Assembly: GCF_000203815.1 (NCBI RefSeq)
Contig: NW_004457635.1
Coordinates: 186,001 to 250,000, forward strand
DNA length: 64,000 bases
Direction of reading: 5' to 3'
From: Cavenderia fasciculata
Taxonomy: Eukaryota > Evosea > Eumycetozoa > Acytosteliales > Cavenderiaceae
Shown one piece after another: positions 25,693 to 35,583 of this stretch. The notes under the pieces are model-generated. The model saw only the letters and a list, made by a program, of their open reading frames with translations, ran no database searches and was not told the DNA's origin. The translations under genes were made by a program, and so were the position numbers. Numbering within the stretch: the stretch's first letter is position 1; each line of letters starts with the position of its first letter.

Positions 25693-26103
25693 TTTATTTG
25701 ATTTAGTTATTTGTATAAACTTGTGAATAGAATTATGAATCTAGGTGATGTGGCCTATGTTTAAATATTGAAAAGACGAACATCAAAACGCGAGACTACC
25801 TCGGAAAAAAATTCAAAACGGCTCGGAAGTTGTCATTTTCTGGACACGAGTCCCATCTATGACCTATGTCACGAGGATTTCAATGATCATAACTTCGACG
25901 AACCATTTTTTGACCTCGGGTAACAACGATCATCTCTTATTTCCCATCTTCTCGTTGAAAGAAGTCTCTTTTAAAAAATATCTAGTTATATTTATTTATT
26001 TACTATTTTTGGTTGGTCAAGAACTAATTTAAAAAATTGATAAGAAGAACCCTACTATTCTAGGGGTTTGAACTAATGTACCTGCGATGGTGACTATTTA
26101 GTC
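25693..26103. promoter_or_regulatory. Unusually GC-rich upstream region
   Basis: The upstream DNA of the small protein gene contains a GC-richer patch at 25785-25925. In it CCTCGG appears at 25800 and 25915, CTCGG recurs at 25823, and GTCATT/GACACGAG-like words occur. No open frame spans it. It may hold regulator binding sites. The remainder is AT-rich. Confidence 0.35.
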
Positions 26104-26425
26104 TTGCAAAAGGGTGAATTGATCAGCCATCTGTAAAACATGGCGTGGGATACCACCCCACTTGGAGAATCCATTCTTGACGATTCCCAAGTCTCCAGTG
26201 ATGTTGATCAACCACCAAGTTCTCCTTCTTTCGTCTTGGTGACCATTGATACCAATCCTTTGTAGCATTCACTAATGAAAAAATAAATTGAGCATCAAAA
26301 AACAGAGATTTGTATGAAGACAGATTCGCTTCCTCTCGGTCTTTGATGGTTGTCCAAAAGGAGACAAGTTGCATTAAATCGGGTGGATCTTTTAACGATA
26401 TCTTTGTGCATACGTTGTTGGTTTG
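26104..26425 (-). pseudogene. Crinkler/RHS-type ATPase remnant, later part (fossil)
   Basis: Short open stretches on the minus strand look like the later half of a Crinkler/RHS-type P-loop protein. They include a Trp-rich block with FWTTIKDREEANLSSYKSL and a block with GGIPRHVLQMADQFTLLQD, the GGIPR type of motif found late in this ATPase domain. Crinkler and RHS proteins are linked to effector and mobile-element biology. The copy is broken in a few places and truncated at its start, where it abuts a perilipin shard. It is probably not expressed as a working protein. Confidence 0.4.
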
Positions 26426-26552
26426 GTCAATGATGGTAGAGAGTGGAGGATTGGTCTTTGATATTTGGACTTCTTGGATATAACGTTCAAAAGTGATTCC
26501 TTGTTGATTCTCTTTCTCAACTTTAAGAATAATTTACATCTCTTTTCTAAAT
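26426..26552 (-). pseudogene. Perilipin exon 3 fragment
   Basis: The stretch 26482-26552 matches 27754-27824 of the intact perilipin gene base for base except one position. It encodes the same NLEKRCKLFLKLRKRINKES start of exon 3. The next part keeps only protein-level similarity (VQISKTNPPLSTIID against VQISKTKPLSATVD) and is one frame out relative to the first part. Similarity then ends where the Crinkler-type remnant begins. It is a duplicated, truncated piece in the same orientation as the intact gene. Confidence 0.65.
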
Positions 26553-26640
26553 TATATATTCTACGAGTATTAAAAAGATTGATTTGAATCTTTTCTTTTT
26601 CTCTTTCTTTAAATAAAAGACCCACATGACACCTTTGGAA

Positions 26641-27042
26641 ACTTGGACATCAATCCCCTATCCGGACATATTAATGATACTATTTTGTGTGTTGTTGATT
26701 TGTTAAATAGCTATTATTATCATTATTCCTGTAAGTGAGTGAGTGAGAGATAAAAAAGAAATAATAATTAAATTGACTTTGAAGTAGTTTAATAATAATA
26801 TTATTGAAGGGTCAAATGTTGGTATTAATATTTATTTAATATTTTTAGAAGAAAGATAAGATATGAATCAGATTAATTGATTGATTGGTTGATTGGACGC
26901 GTGATGAATGTGGTTTTAAAACTATACAGAAATTGTTTGAGTGAGAAATATTTCTTTTTTTTTTTTTTAAATAAACAAAACCTTTGTTATTGACTTGATA
27001 CTAGTATCCCTAGGGACGGATGGGTGGATGGTGTGACAATAT
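26641..27042. other. 3' flank of perilipin, no gene seen
   Basis: AT-rich sequence with a GAGT/GTGA repeat near 26730-26745, a T-run at 26953-26966 and an AATAAA-type signal on the minus strand. A short GC-richer piece (26995-27040) precedes the perilipin stop. No open frame is convincing. Confidence 0.4.
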
Positions 27043-28576
27043 TTAGTTGCTAGGAGGAGTGGAAGGAGAGGAACCTGACTCTTGAGCTGGAGTAGAAGAG
27101 GATGAAGTAGCAGTCGAAGAGGAGGAGGTGGGAGCAGAGTTCAAACGAATAGATGGAACAAATTCCTTGGCAACGGTGATGATGCTTTGGGCTGCACTCT
27201 CTAACATATAGATGGAGTTTTTGAACATTGAATCTGGTTTCTTCAAGTCTTCATATTTGGCAAGACCATTGTCAATTTGTTGTTGTAAGATGTGTGCAAC
27301 GTGGCGGAACACCTCAACAGTATCATTCTTTAATTTCTATTATTATTAATTATTATAGAGGAAATAAAAAAATGAGTTAATATAAATAGCTTGGTCAAAA
27401 TATCAAATATCTATTCCATTTATCATATATACCTTGACTTTTTCATTTTCATCTACCATGTTGGCAACATCATCCTTTGAGGCTCTGACCATTTTGGATA
27501 ATTCCTCAAGTGAGGCATATACTTCAGTAGTGTCGAATCTGCTAACCCAGATGGTAAATGATCCGACAGAGGCTGACAAAGTGTTCAAGCCTTTGTAGAC
27601 ATTGTCTATGGCGGATTGGAGTGAAGCTCCCTTTAATGACACAGAGAATGTCATATCTTGAAGCTTTTGAGCAGTTTCCATGAGTAAATCAACGGTGGCA
27701 GAGAGTGGCTTGGTCTTGGAAATTTGAACTACATGATTATAGGAATTGGATGGAACGTTCATAAGTGATTCCTTGTTGATTCTCTTTCTCAACTTTAAGA
27801 ATAATTTACATCTCTTTTCTAAATGATACATTCTAAATATAGTTTAAAGGATTAGATTAGTAAATATATTTCTTTTTCTTTTCATATGATTTAAATGTAG
27901 ACATACTCAGTTTCATTGTCGAGATCTTCATTGGTTGGTGGTGGAAGTACGGTATCAACAACAGAGTCTGCAATACCAACAGTCTTTTGAACAAGATCAT
28001 TAACTTGAGTTCCTTGAATCTTTTCAGAACCATAGTCCAAGACACGATCCAATACACCATCAACACTTGAAACTGCATTGTAAAAGGTATCTTTTGTTCC
28101 TTCAGATGCTCTTGATACAGTGCTTTCAATTTGATCAAGTTTCTTGACACCAAATTGATCAACCGATTGTAATAATGGATCACATTTATCTAGAATTGGT
28201 TTGCCAATAGTTGTAACAACTTGTTCTGTAAGTGCAATAGGTGTCTTTTATACAAAAAAAAAAAAAAAATGTAAGCAAATTAAATATTTAATTAAAAGAA
28301 AGGGAGAGCTGTTTGTTTGTTTCTTTACGAGTAGTTCATCTATAACATTTCCTTATTGTGTGTAAAAGATAGATAGAAAGATAGAAAAGACAGATAATAA
28401 TTTACCTTTAGCAATGAATATTGTTTAGCATAGTTGTAGAGATTGAAAGTTCTATCAACAGTACCTTGAACTAAAGAGTAGTCATAGATACGTGAAAGTG
28501 TTGCATACTTTCCAACAGTAACAACATCTGATGGAGCCGAGGAAGGAGATGGATTTGAAGAAGATGATGATGACAT
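27043..28576 (-). CDS. Perilipin (lipid droplet coat protein)
   Basis: Four exons (28576-28406, 28244-27907, 27832-27433, 27336-27043) give 400 residues. Perilipins coat the lipid droplet surface and control access of lipases. The N-terminal PAT-type segment reads VGKYATLSRIYDYSLVQGTV then FNLYNYAKQYSLLK. Amphipathic repeats follow, including PIALTEQVVTTIGKPILDKC and VSRASEGTKDTFYNAVSSVD. A helical C-terminal part (LEELSKMVRASKDDVANMVD) and a Ser/Thr/Pro-rich tail complete it. The third exon carries a basic stretch KRCKLFLKLRKRINKES. Broken pieces of exons 1 and 3 of the same gene lie on either side. Dictyostelium discoideum has a known perilipin, so a conserved role is likely. Confidence 0.88.
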
Positions 28577-29025
28577 TATTATATTTAAAATGAAACTATT
28601 ATTAATGTATTTGTGTAAGATAAAAAATAGTAATAAACTAATAACTATTATACTAATGATTTCTTCTTTAATGAGTAGCAAAAATTTTCATGAAATAATT
28701 AATGTTGGGGAAAGAAAAAAAATAATAATAAATATTTTTATTGGGGGAAGGGGTTTACTTTTATTTTTTAACAACATCATCAACTACTAAAAATAGTAAT
28801 TTTATTATTAAAATCGTCTTGAAGAGACGCAATAAAAATCTGATTCTTTTCTCTCTCGTTTTTTTGCAACCTTCCCAAAAGCTGCACTTCACCACTTCAT
28901 GACTCATCGCATAACATCTTTGGTTCATTTTTGATGAAGCAACACTTGTAGCTATGTTCGTTCAGGTCAAACGATTTAATTTTTACACAAATAGATGAAA
29001 GATAGATATAATAATAATTATTATT
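28577..29025. other. Upstream region of perilipin
   Basis: AT-rich DNA containing A-runs, (AAT)n and a GC-richer piece around 28860-28980. No gene is recognised; it separates the intact perilipin from its exon 1 shard. Confidence 0.4.
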
Positions 29026-29028
29026 TAC

Positions 29029-29150
29029 CTTGAGCAATGAACAATATTGTTTGGTCGACCAGTCGTAGAGATTAAAAATTCTATGTAGCTTTTGAACCAA
29101 AAGGATAGATACGTAATTAACCTAAACATCATCTGTACATAATCAACAAC
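29029..29150 (-). pseudogene. Perilipin exon 1 fragment
   Basis: The minus strand encodes LVQKLHRIFNLYDWSTKQYC followed by SLLK and a GTAAAT splice donor. This parallels LVQGTVDRTFNLYNYAKQYS plus SLLK|GTAAAT at the end of exon 1 of the intact perilipin gene (28406-28495). The DNA identity is roughly three quarters. An earlier part (ATTACGTATCTAT) also matches but out of frame. No start codon or further exons were found, so it is a decayed copy, older than the exon 3 shard. Confidence 0.6.
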
Positions 29151-29289
29151 CATTGCAATGTCTACCAGTAAATGAAAAATACTAGTAAGTTCACCTCGAG
29201 ATGGCATCTCCAGAGATCATAATAGTAGTAATCTTACTTATTTTGTTGTACAACATTAACAAACCCATGTTTATGGAACAGAGATGATA

Positions 29290-30112
29290 GTTGTGCTTGG
29301 TTAAGTCGGTAGCACCTGCTGCTATGAATTTTGATAGATTAAAACTTTCAGGATCAATGCTTGTTGCTTCACACGCCAAAACATTCGAGTCTATTGCTCA
29401 CCTTATTGTATCAGAAGCTCCAAATGAGAAGAGGTTTAAATTACGACCTGCTTTCTCGAGACCGGCAAAACAAGGTTGGCTTTCCTCTATCCTTTCATGT
29501 TCTCAAAAACATTTGTTCAAGACCCAATTAAACCCTCAACATTAAATGGTAGGTAACTTATTTATTTATTCAAAAATCAAGTCGTGATTCAAATATGAAT
29601 ATTAACATTACCTATGTCTTTTAGAATCTTTGGAAAATAAAACTTGGTTACCAAGTTTTGGAAACTCCTCGTAAATGCTAAACTAGGTGGTGTTCACCCT
29701 GTTGGTCATTTCTCTATTGGAGAATCATCCATTGATGAGAAAACAACAATACCTATTCTCACCCTTCAACCAGGCACATTCTTCCCATCAAAGAAGAGGG
29801 TAGACAACACTGACCCAATATATATTAGAGACTGTTACATTCGACTTTTGGAAAAAATAGATTTGACTCAAAGGGTTGGTATGACTACATTGGTAAAAGG
29901 TAACCCAAGTATTGGTAAATCTATTTTCCTCTTTTTTTATCTATACCAAAAGAGACTTGACCCAAACATAAAGTCAATTTTCTTTGATGTTGCCAATGCA
30001 GCTGAAATGTATCAGTTTACATACACCTCTACTCGGGAACCAGTTGTATACTCTGGTAAAGGGAGTCATTCCAAGACAAGTTAGAAGGTGACGATCCTTC
30101 AAGTTTGTATCT
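29290..30112 (+). pseudogene. Crinkler/RHS-type P-loop protein remnant (fossil)
   Basis: Plus-strand blocks resemble a Crinkler/RHS-type protein. The first block includes MLVASHAKTFESIAHLIVSE and RFKLRPAFSR. After an AT-rich gap a second block has YIRDCYIRLLEKIDLTQRVG and a Walker A-like loop VKGNPSIGKSIFLFFYLYQ, followed by a Walker B-like SLYLVDN. The element is broken in several places and lacks the later half of the ATPase domain. That later half is seen on the other strand at 26104-26425. No intact product is expected. Confidence 0.5.
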
Positions 30113-30222
30113 TGTTGATAATTATGTTTATAAATAATACAAGTTTTGTTGTTGTTGGGTTATATTTTATATTTTTTGATTTAATTATTTCTTTTTTAAT
30201 TTTTTTCTTTCTATTTTTCTGA

Positions 30223-31377
30223 TTATTTTGGTAAAGCATCAATTTCAGATTGTAATTCCTTTGTAGTTGCATCTAATTTTAATTGGATAAATGGAGTGAT
30301 TTTGAGACCTTGAACAATAGACCATTCACCAGCACGACATTGGACGGGGAAGGAAAAGACCAATCCCTTTGGAATGTTGTAAGAGCCGTCAGAGACAACA
30401 GCCATGGATACAGTTTCACCGTCCTTGGTGCCGAGTACCCAATCACGCATATGACCGACGATAGCATTGGCAGCTGATGCAGCCGAGCTGAGCTTACGCG
30501 CAGCAATGACAGCAGCACCTCTATTTTGGACTTGTGGAATAAACGATTCTTCCAACCACTTGTTGTCATTGACGGCAGTCAATACGGGGGTGGTTAACCC
30601 CTTTTCTGGAAAATCTTGAATGACAGCGTTGGTAACGTCTGGCACTTGGGTGAGTGAATGGTTACCCCAGATGGACACATTCTTGACCTTGGCGACTGGT
30701 ACACCTACACGTTCGGCAATCATCGATACAGCACGGTTCTGGTCGAGACGAGTGAGTGCTGAAAAGTTGGTGGAAGGGAGGTCTGCCTTGGCAGCAAGAC
30801 ATGCAATGTAGGCGTTGGTGTTGGCTGGGTTGCCGACGACCAATACCTTGACACCGCGAGCTGCGTATTTGGCAAGTGCTGCACCTTGCTCTTTGAAAAT
30901 GTTGGCGTTCATCTTGAGAAGATCGCTACGTTGCATACCTGGACCACGTGGGAATGCACCAACCATCAAACACACCTGGATGCCCATAAAGGCAGTCTTG
31001 ACGTCGGTGGTGGCGACAGTACCTGCGAGCAATGGGAATGCACCGTCGTTGAGTTCCATCACGACACCATTCAACACTTCTTGCATCTTGGGGATATCCA
31101 AAAGATGGAGGACGACCGGTTGGTATGGACCAAACATCTGTCCACTAGCAATCATAAACACCAATGAATAGGCGATTTGACCGGCAGCACCAGTCACCAA
31201 AACACGAATTGGGTTTGGTTTGGCGTGTGGTGAAGTATTGATCACTGACCATGCCTTTTCTGGGCATGCCAATGGTGCAGTAGACTTTTGTGAGAATGGG
31301 CATTGTCCTCCTCCTCTGACTCCACTTGTTGTCAAGTGACCTGAAATATTATTAATTCTAAGTGTTGCTGATTCCAT
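30223..31377 (-). CDS. Malate dehydrogenase with PTS2 peroxisomal signal
   Basis: A single exon encodes 384 residues. It interconverts malate and oxaloacetate with NAD(H). The core is of the cytosolic MDH type: Rossmann loop [14 protein letters not shown], an Asp choosing NAD in LHLLDIPKM, the substrate-site segment [36 protein letters not shown] and the catalytic His in IWGNHS. Before the core lies a 55-residue extension. Residues 7-15 read RINNISGHL, which fits the PTS2 consensus R-[LVI]-x2-[LVI]-[SGA]-x-[HQ]-[LA] exactly. A Cys follows at residue 26 in GGGQCPFS, where PTS2 proteins are often cut. I therefore infer a peroxisomal enzyme. The ATG at 31377 was chosen because upstream codons are AT-rich leader. 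Confidence 0.9.
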   Translation of the reverse strand: MESATLRINNISGHLTTSGVRGGGQCPFSQKSTAPLACPEKAWSVINTSPHAKPNPIRVLVTGAAGQIAYSLVFMIASGQMFGPYQPVVLHLLDIPKMQEVLNGVVMELNDGAFPLLAGTVATTDVKTAFMGIQVCLMVGAFPRGPGMQRSDLLKMNANIFKEQGAALAKYAARGVKVLVVGNPANTNAYIACLAAKADLPSTNFSALTRLDQNRAVSMIAERVGVPVAKVKNVSIWGNHSLTQVPDVTNAVIQDFPEKGLTTPVLTAVNDNKWLEESFIPQVQNRGAAVIAARKLSSAASAANAIVGHMRDWVLGTKDGETVSMAVVSDGSYNIPKGLVFSFPVQCRAGEWSIVQGLKITPFIQLKLDATTKELQSEIDALPK

Positions 31378-32027
31378 TATAATGATTATATATATTCCTC
31401 CTATTTGAATATGAATATTAAATATCAATATCATCAAGTACAATATATATGTATCTATCTAATGCTTTGTGTAACCAATCTATCTATCTATCCATCTATC
31501 AAACTATCGATCTTTCTCTCATCACAATGATCATCATCATAATGAAACAACCCTTCTATCTTCTTTATTCACTTTCTTGCATTCTTTGATAATATAATAC
31601 TTACAACTATTAATGTCTATCTATCTTGTATGTAACAAGCTCAAAGATAAACCGTGAAAGAATGAATGAATGTGGGTAGTTTGCAGAGAGTATTGAAAAA
31701 AATCAAATTTCCTCTTCATGATGATTAAATTAACCTTTTTAGGAATAACCGATCATCCAACTCATAACCATTTATAAAAATGATAAAAAAATATTAAAGA
31801 GAGAATTAATAAAAATAATGTCAATAATATCATTGTTTTATTACTATGAGTTCATTGGTAGATTCTAATCGAAGTTCACAATCGTTCATTCCCACCTTTT
31901 TTTTAAAAAACTCGATTTATTTATTTATTTTCGTAGCCTGAGACGACTATCATGCACAAAAAAAATTAATTAATCTATTTTGAAATATATACAACTTTAA
32001 ATAAATAAAGTAATAGATAGATAGAGA
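31378..32027. promoter_or_regulatory. Divergent promoter between MDH and SUMO
   Basis: This stretch separates divergent starts. It has CTAT/GATA tetranucleotide repeats (31450-31500), T-runs at 31899-31906 and TTTAT repeats before the SUMO ATG. No gene is seen. Confidence 0.4.
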
Positions 32028-32767
32028 ATGTCGACAAAGGAAGAACCAGGAGTCCCACAAGAAAAGAAGGAGGAAGAACAAATTAACTTGCGTGTAGCCA
32101 ACTCTGTATGTGGTGTTCAAGTTGAACAAAACAAAGACTGTTCATATATATAGGTATTAGTTACTAATCATACTATCTCTTTATTTGTTTATAAAGGATG
32201 GCTCAGAAGTTTATTTCAAGATCAAAAAGACTACTCCATTAAAGAAGCTTTGTGACGCTTTTTGTCAAGTATTTATCAATCATTGCGACTTGCGAAAATT
32301 ACACAATAGACTGACATTGCAAACTTATCACTAACCTAACCTCTTCCTAACCTACCCCTTCTATTAGAGACAAGGTATTAACCCAAACTCTGTTCGTTTC
32401 TTGTTTGAAGGTCAAAGAATCAACCCAGATCGTACCCCAAAGGATGTATGTACAACAATAGCAGAAGCAGTATAGACAATGGTTGTTATTCTCATTCTCA
32501 TTCTCATTCTAACCATTGTTTTCTTGCTTTTTTATCAATTCAACAGTACAATATGGAGAATGAAGATCAATTAGGTGAGTAGATTCAATCAATCAATATA
32601 TATTTATTGATTCACAAACTTGAAACTTTAATCATCATCATCATACTTACTAACTTTTTGTATTTATTTTACGAAACAACTCTTTTGGAATGAAACCTAT
32701 CTATTCATACATATATATATATATATATATAGACTGTGCCATTGAACAACAAGGTGGCAGCTTTTAA
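32028..32767 (+). CDS. SUMO (small ubiquitin-like modifier)
   Basis: Five short exons (32028-32105, 32197-32268, 32368-32445, 32547-32574, 32733-32767) give 96 residues. SUMO is joined to lysines of nuclear and other proteins by E1-Ubc9-E3. The core matches: INLRVANSDGSEVYFKIKKT, TPLKKLCDAFCQRQG, NSVRFLFEGQRI, TPKDYNMENEDQLDCAIEQQ, then GGSF. The Gly-Gly is followed by Ser-Phe, so a SUMO protease must remove two residues. No consensus psi-K-x-E sumoylation site is evident in the short N-tail, although EKKEEEQ is Lys-rich. Five exons for so small a protein is notable. Confidence 0.95.
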
Positions 32768-33663
32768 ATTGTCGATTAGTAGATAAACTATAGACAAGAT
32801 ACAACAAAAGGTTTATGATATATTTTTTTTTTTTATATATAATGGACACTATTAATAATAGTGTATTATACATACTCAAATCCAAACAAAGCTCTTGAAA
32901 TGACCAAATTTATGTGAGGCTCAATCAAATTGATTGAATCTCCAAAATAAAGACAAAACAAATAACAATCCAATCAAACCTAATCCAAAGCCCTTATAAA
33001 TGACAATATGTATGAATGTATATTGATCAACAATTTGGATAGTATTTAATTTAAACAATCGAATAGAACTTCGAAAAGCAACCGAAGTTCTGTTCTTTGT
33101 GCCAAGGGACCATATGAAAGTTTTAATAAATCAGGGTTGCCAATCGGTCTTGAGGAATCCACCAAAATCATTGATAATAGCACCAACAAAACTATTATCC
33201 AATATTATATCAATATATCGGTATTGATAGAAGATGATCAAATTAATCAAATATTTAAATAATATTTTTCCTTTTCAAATAAAGATAGATCTTAAGTTTG
33301 AATTGTGTGTAGATCTTTCTTGTTTTATATCCTGAAAGATTAGGATCACCTAGGACTTGGGAAAGGACTTAGGAACTATCTTGTTTTCATTTCCTACGTC
33401 CTAAAACTCATCTTGGTAGGCTAAGTCCTCATTCCCTTTTTGGCTTCGGGCTACTTTGTCACCTACGGAGATGAATCATAGGTTGGGGTGCCATGTCCCT
33501 CTGAGAAAAAATAAAAAACTTAATAATAAAAAAAATATCGTGTTTTCCGGATATTTTTTGAGACTCCTGACTAATAAAAGAGCCATCAATTAAAAAGATA
33601 AATTAATCATTTCAATGTAATACAATTGTATACATCTAACAAATAATAATAATAGTAATAAAA
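32768..33663. other. Intergenic region with inverted repeats
   Basis: No protein gene is recognised. A near-perfect inverted repeat AGAACTTCG/CGAAGTTCT lies at 33066-33092 with a 9-base loop. Around 33350-33450 GC-richer DNA contains repeated CCTAGGAC/GGACTTAGG-type words, some inverted relative to one another (GGACTTAG at 33372 against CTAAGTCC at 33422). This may be a decayed small element or a structured RNA. The last 150 bases form the AT-rich promoter of the ankyrin gene. Confidence 0.35.
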
Positions 33664-34923
33664 ATGACACTAAATTCTCTACCAACTGCATCATCAACTG
33701 AATCATCTGCATCTTCATCGATAGTAGCACCATCGACAAATTACAACCCAATATCATATCAAAATATCACTATTGACAGAGATAATGATGATCCAGATCA
33801 TCCAGAATCTTACATTTCAACAGATACTCAAACACCAAAACCAGAGGAAGAAGAATCAACCAATGCTACAACAAATAATACTACAAATAATACTACCAAC
33901 ACTGTGAATAATAATACAACAAATGTGGCATCACCACAAAGAGTTGGAACTTTAACGATTTTAAGATCGACACCATTGATTAGTGCAATCTTTGATCATC
34001 AATATGAAAAGGCTGAAGAGTTGATCACCACCTCTCCACATATGATCAATGTTGCTGAACCCAATCAAGGTTATACCCCTTTATTATTAGCTAGTATGTA
34101 ATTTAACAAACATATTTATTTTAATAATAATAGATATCAACTTAAGTTTCATTTCTAACATTGACTGTCTTTTTTTGTAGTTGAAAATAAAAACAAAGAG
34201 GTTGCATTGGATATTACTAAAAAGTTGATAGGAGCTGGTGCAATGATCAAGGTAATGACCAAAGGTGGACATACTCCATTTGGACAGGCTTGTTCATTTG
34301 GTAATTTAAAGGCTGCTCAGTATATGGCTGCCGTTGACCAATCACTCATCGATGAAATCCTTCCAGTTCCACCTATATTGTTGGCCGCTGAAAAGGGACA
34401 TTTAAAGGTAGTACAATGGTTGGTAGAAAGTGGAGCCTACATCTATGCACAATAGACCAAGACTTCTATTAAAAATAAGGGTGTCATGGCACTCCACCAA
34501 GCAAGTTGCAATGGTCACTTGGAAGTGGTTCGTTTCTTTGTAGAGCAATGTGGAATGTATATCGAAGATCGTTCAAACTTGTTGGGTGTGACCGCTCTCT
34601 ATATGGCCATTGAACAAAACCATTTAGAGGTTGCCAAATACCTAAGAAAGGCCAACCCTAATGTACCCCGTTCCGATAGTTTCTTTGGTTTGTATATGGC
34701 TGCTCAAGGTGGATTAACTGAAATGGTAAAGTTAATTCTCAGCTATGGAGCCGATCCAAATCAACGTGTATCTGCTGGCAATACTCCATTGGATATTGCA
34801 AGAACCAAAAAATTCCCAGAGATTATTCAAATCTTAACTCCAATAACTTCACAAGCACTGTGTAAAACATCACCATCTGATGGCGCACCAGCATCCAATT
34901 CTTCTGGTTGTATCATTATGTAA
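33664..34923 (+). CDS. Ankyrin-repeat CaaX protein with an in-frame stop
   Basis: Two exons (33664-34093, 34181-34923) join in phase. The N-terminal 100 residues are Ser/Thr/Asn-rich and unstructured. Ankyrin repeats follow: TPLISAIFDHQYEKAEELIT, HTPFGQACSFGNLKAAQYMA, PILLAAEKGHLKVVQWLVES, MALHQASCNGHLEVVRFFVE, ALYMAIEQNHLEVAKYLRKA and TPLDIARTKKFPEIIQILTP. The protein ends CIIM, a CaaX box for prenylation. A TAG stop at 34453-34455 interrupts repeat four where the two paralogs nearby have Cys or Leu. The frame is otherwise open to the end, so this is either a recent nonsense allele or, less likely, read through. Confidence 0.65.
34267..34430 (+). repeat. Near-identical tract shared with 36030-36193
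   Basis: This 164-base stretch of the first ankyrin gene matches 36030-36193 of the second with only four differences, all within five bases (34377-34381). The first 110 bases are identical. Sequence just before and after is only about 70 percent alike. The sharp edges suggest gene conversion. Confidence 0.8.
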
Positions 34924-35583
34924 ACAACAAAAAATAAACATTAATTTTTATTCTTCCTTTTTTAAAAAGAGATATTATATATTATTATTGTTTATACTAT
35001 ACTTACCTCTTGGGAAGAAAACCAATTGATATTAAAGCTAAAACAAATGCAAGTATAGATTGGGCCAACAATACACTTATGAATTATGTCTCTACATATT
35101 TGAAAATCTGTGACCCATTCTGAGAGTGACTACCGTTGCAGTTTTTAAATCAAACTAAATTGAATGAACCTCACTCATATTCTATTTCTTTGATTCTTTT
35201 CTTTCTCTCTCTTTTCATTTTTTATTTTAATTTCATTAAATTGTTTGTTTCTTTTGGTCTTGGTCATTGATCTTGATCACTTCTCACTTTTGTACAGATG
35301 ACGTGTAGGTGATAAGTTTTCGGAAAAAGCGTCTTGTCTTTGAAAGAAAAGATCACTTTTTTTATACGAGTTTTTTGGATCACCTGAAAGATTGGGATAC
35401 TGAAGCCTACTTCTTGTTCTACAAGATTAGTGATCCTCAATATAAATACTCTTTAAATCATGTAAATCATCTACTAGTTAAACAACTACCAACTCAATCT
35501 TGTTATTCGCAATCGAATAAGAAATAGAGAACAACAAGTCAGCAGACATATCTTAGCAACACTATAATATTAATATAATATTT
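34924..35583. other. Intergenic region with possible decayed gene pieces
   Basis: On the minus strand near 35006-35080 there is a hydrophobic stretch SVLLAQSILAFVLALISIG followed by FLPK and a good splice donor AG|GTAAGTA. It looks like a membrane-helix exon, but no start or partner exon was found. On the plus strand 35309-35527 is an open frame of 72 codons with FLDHLKDWDTEAYFLFYKIS, also without context. Both may be relics. The rest is AT-rich promoter DNA of the next ankyrin gene. Confidence 0.25.
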
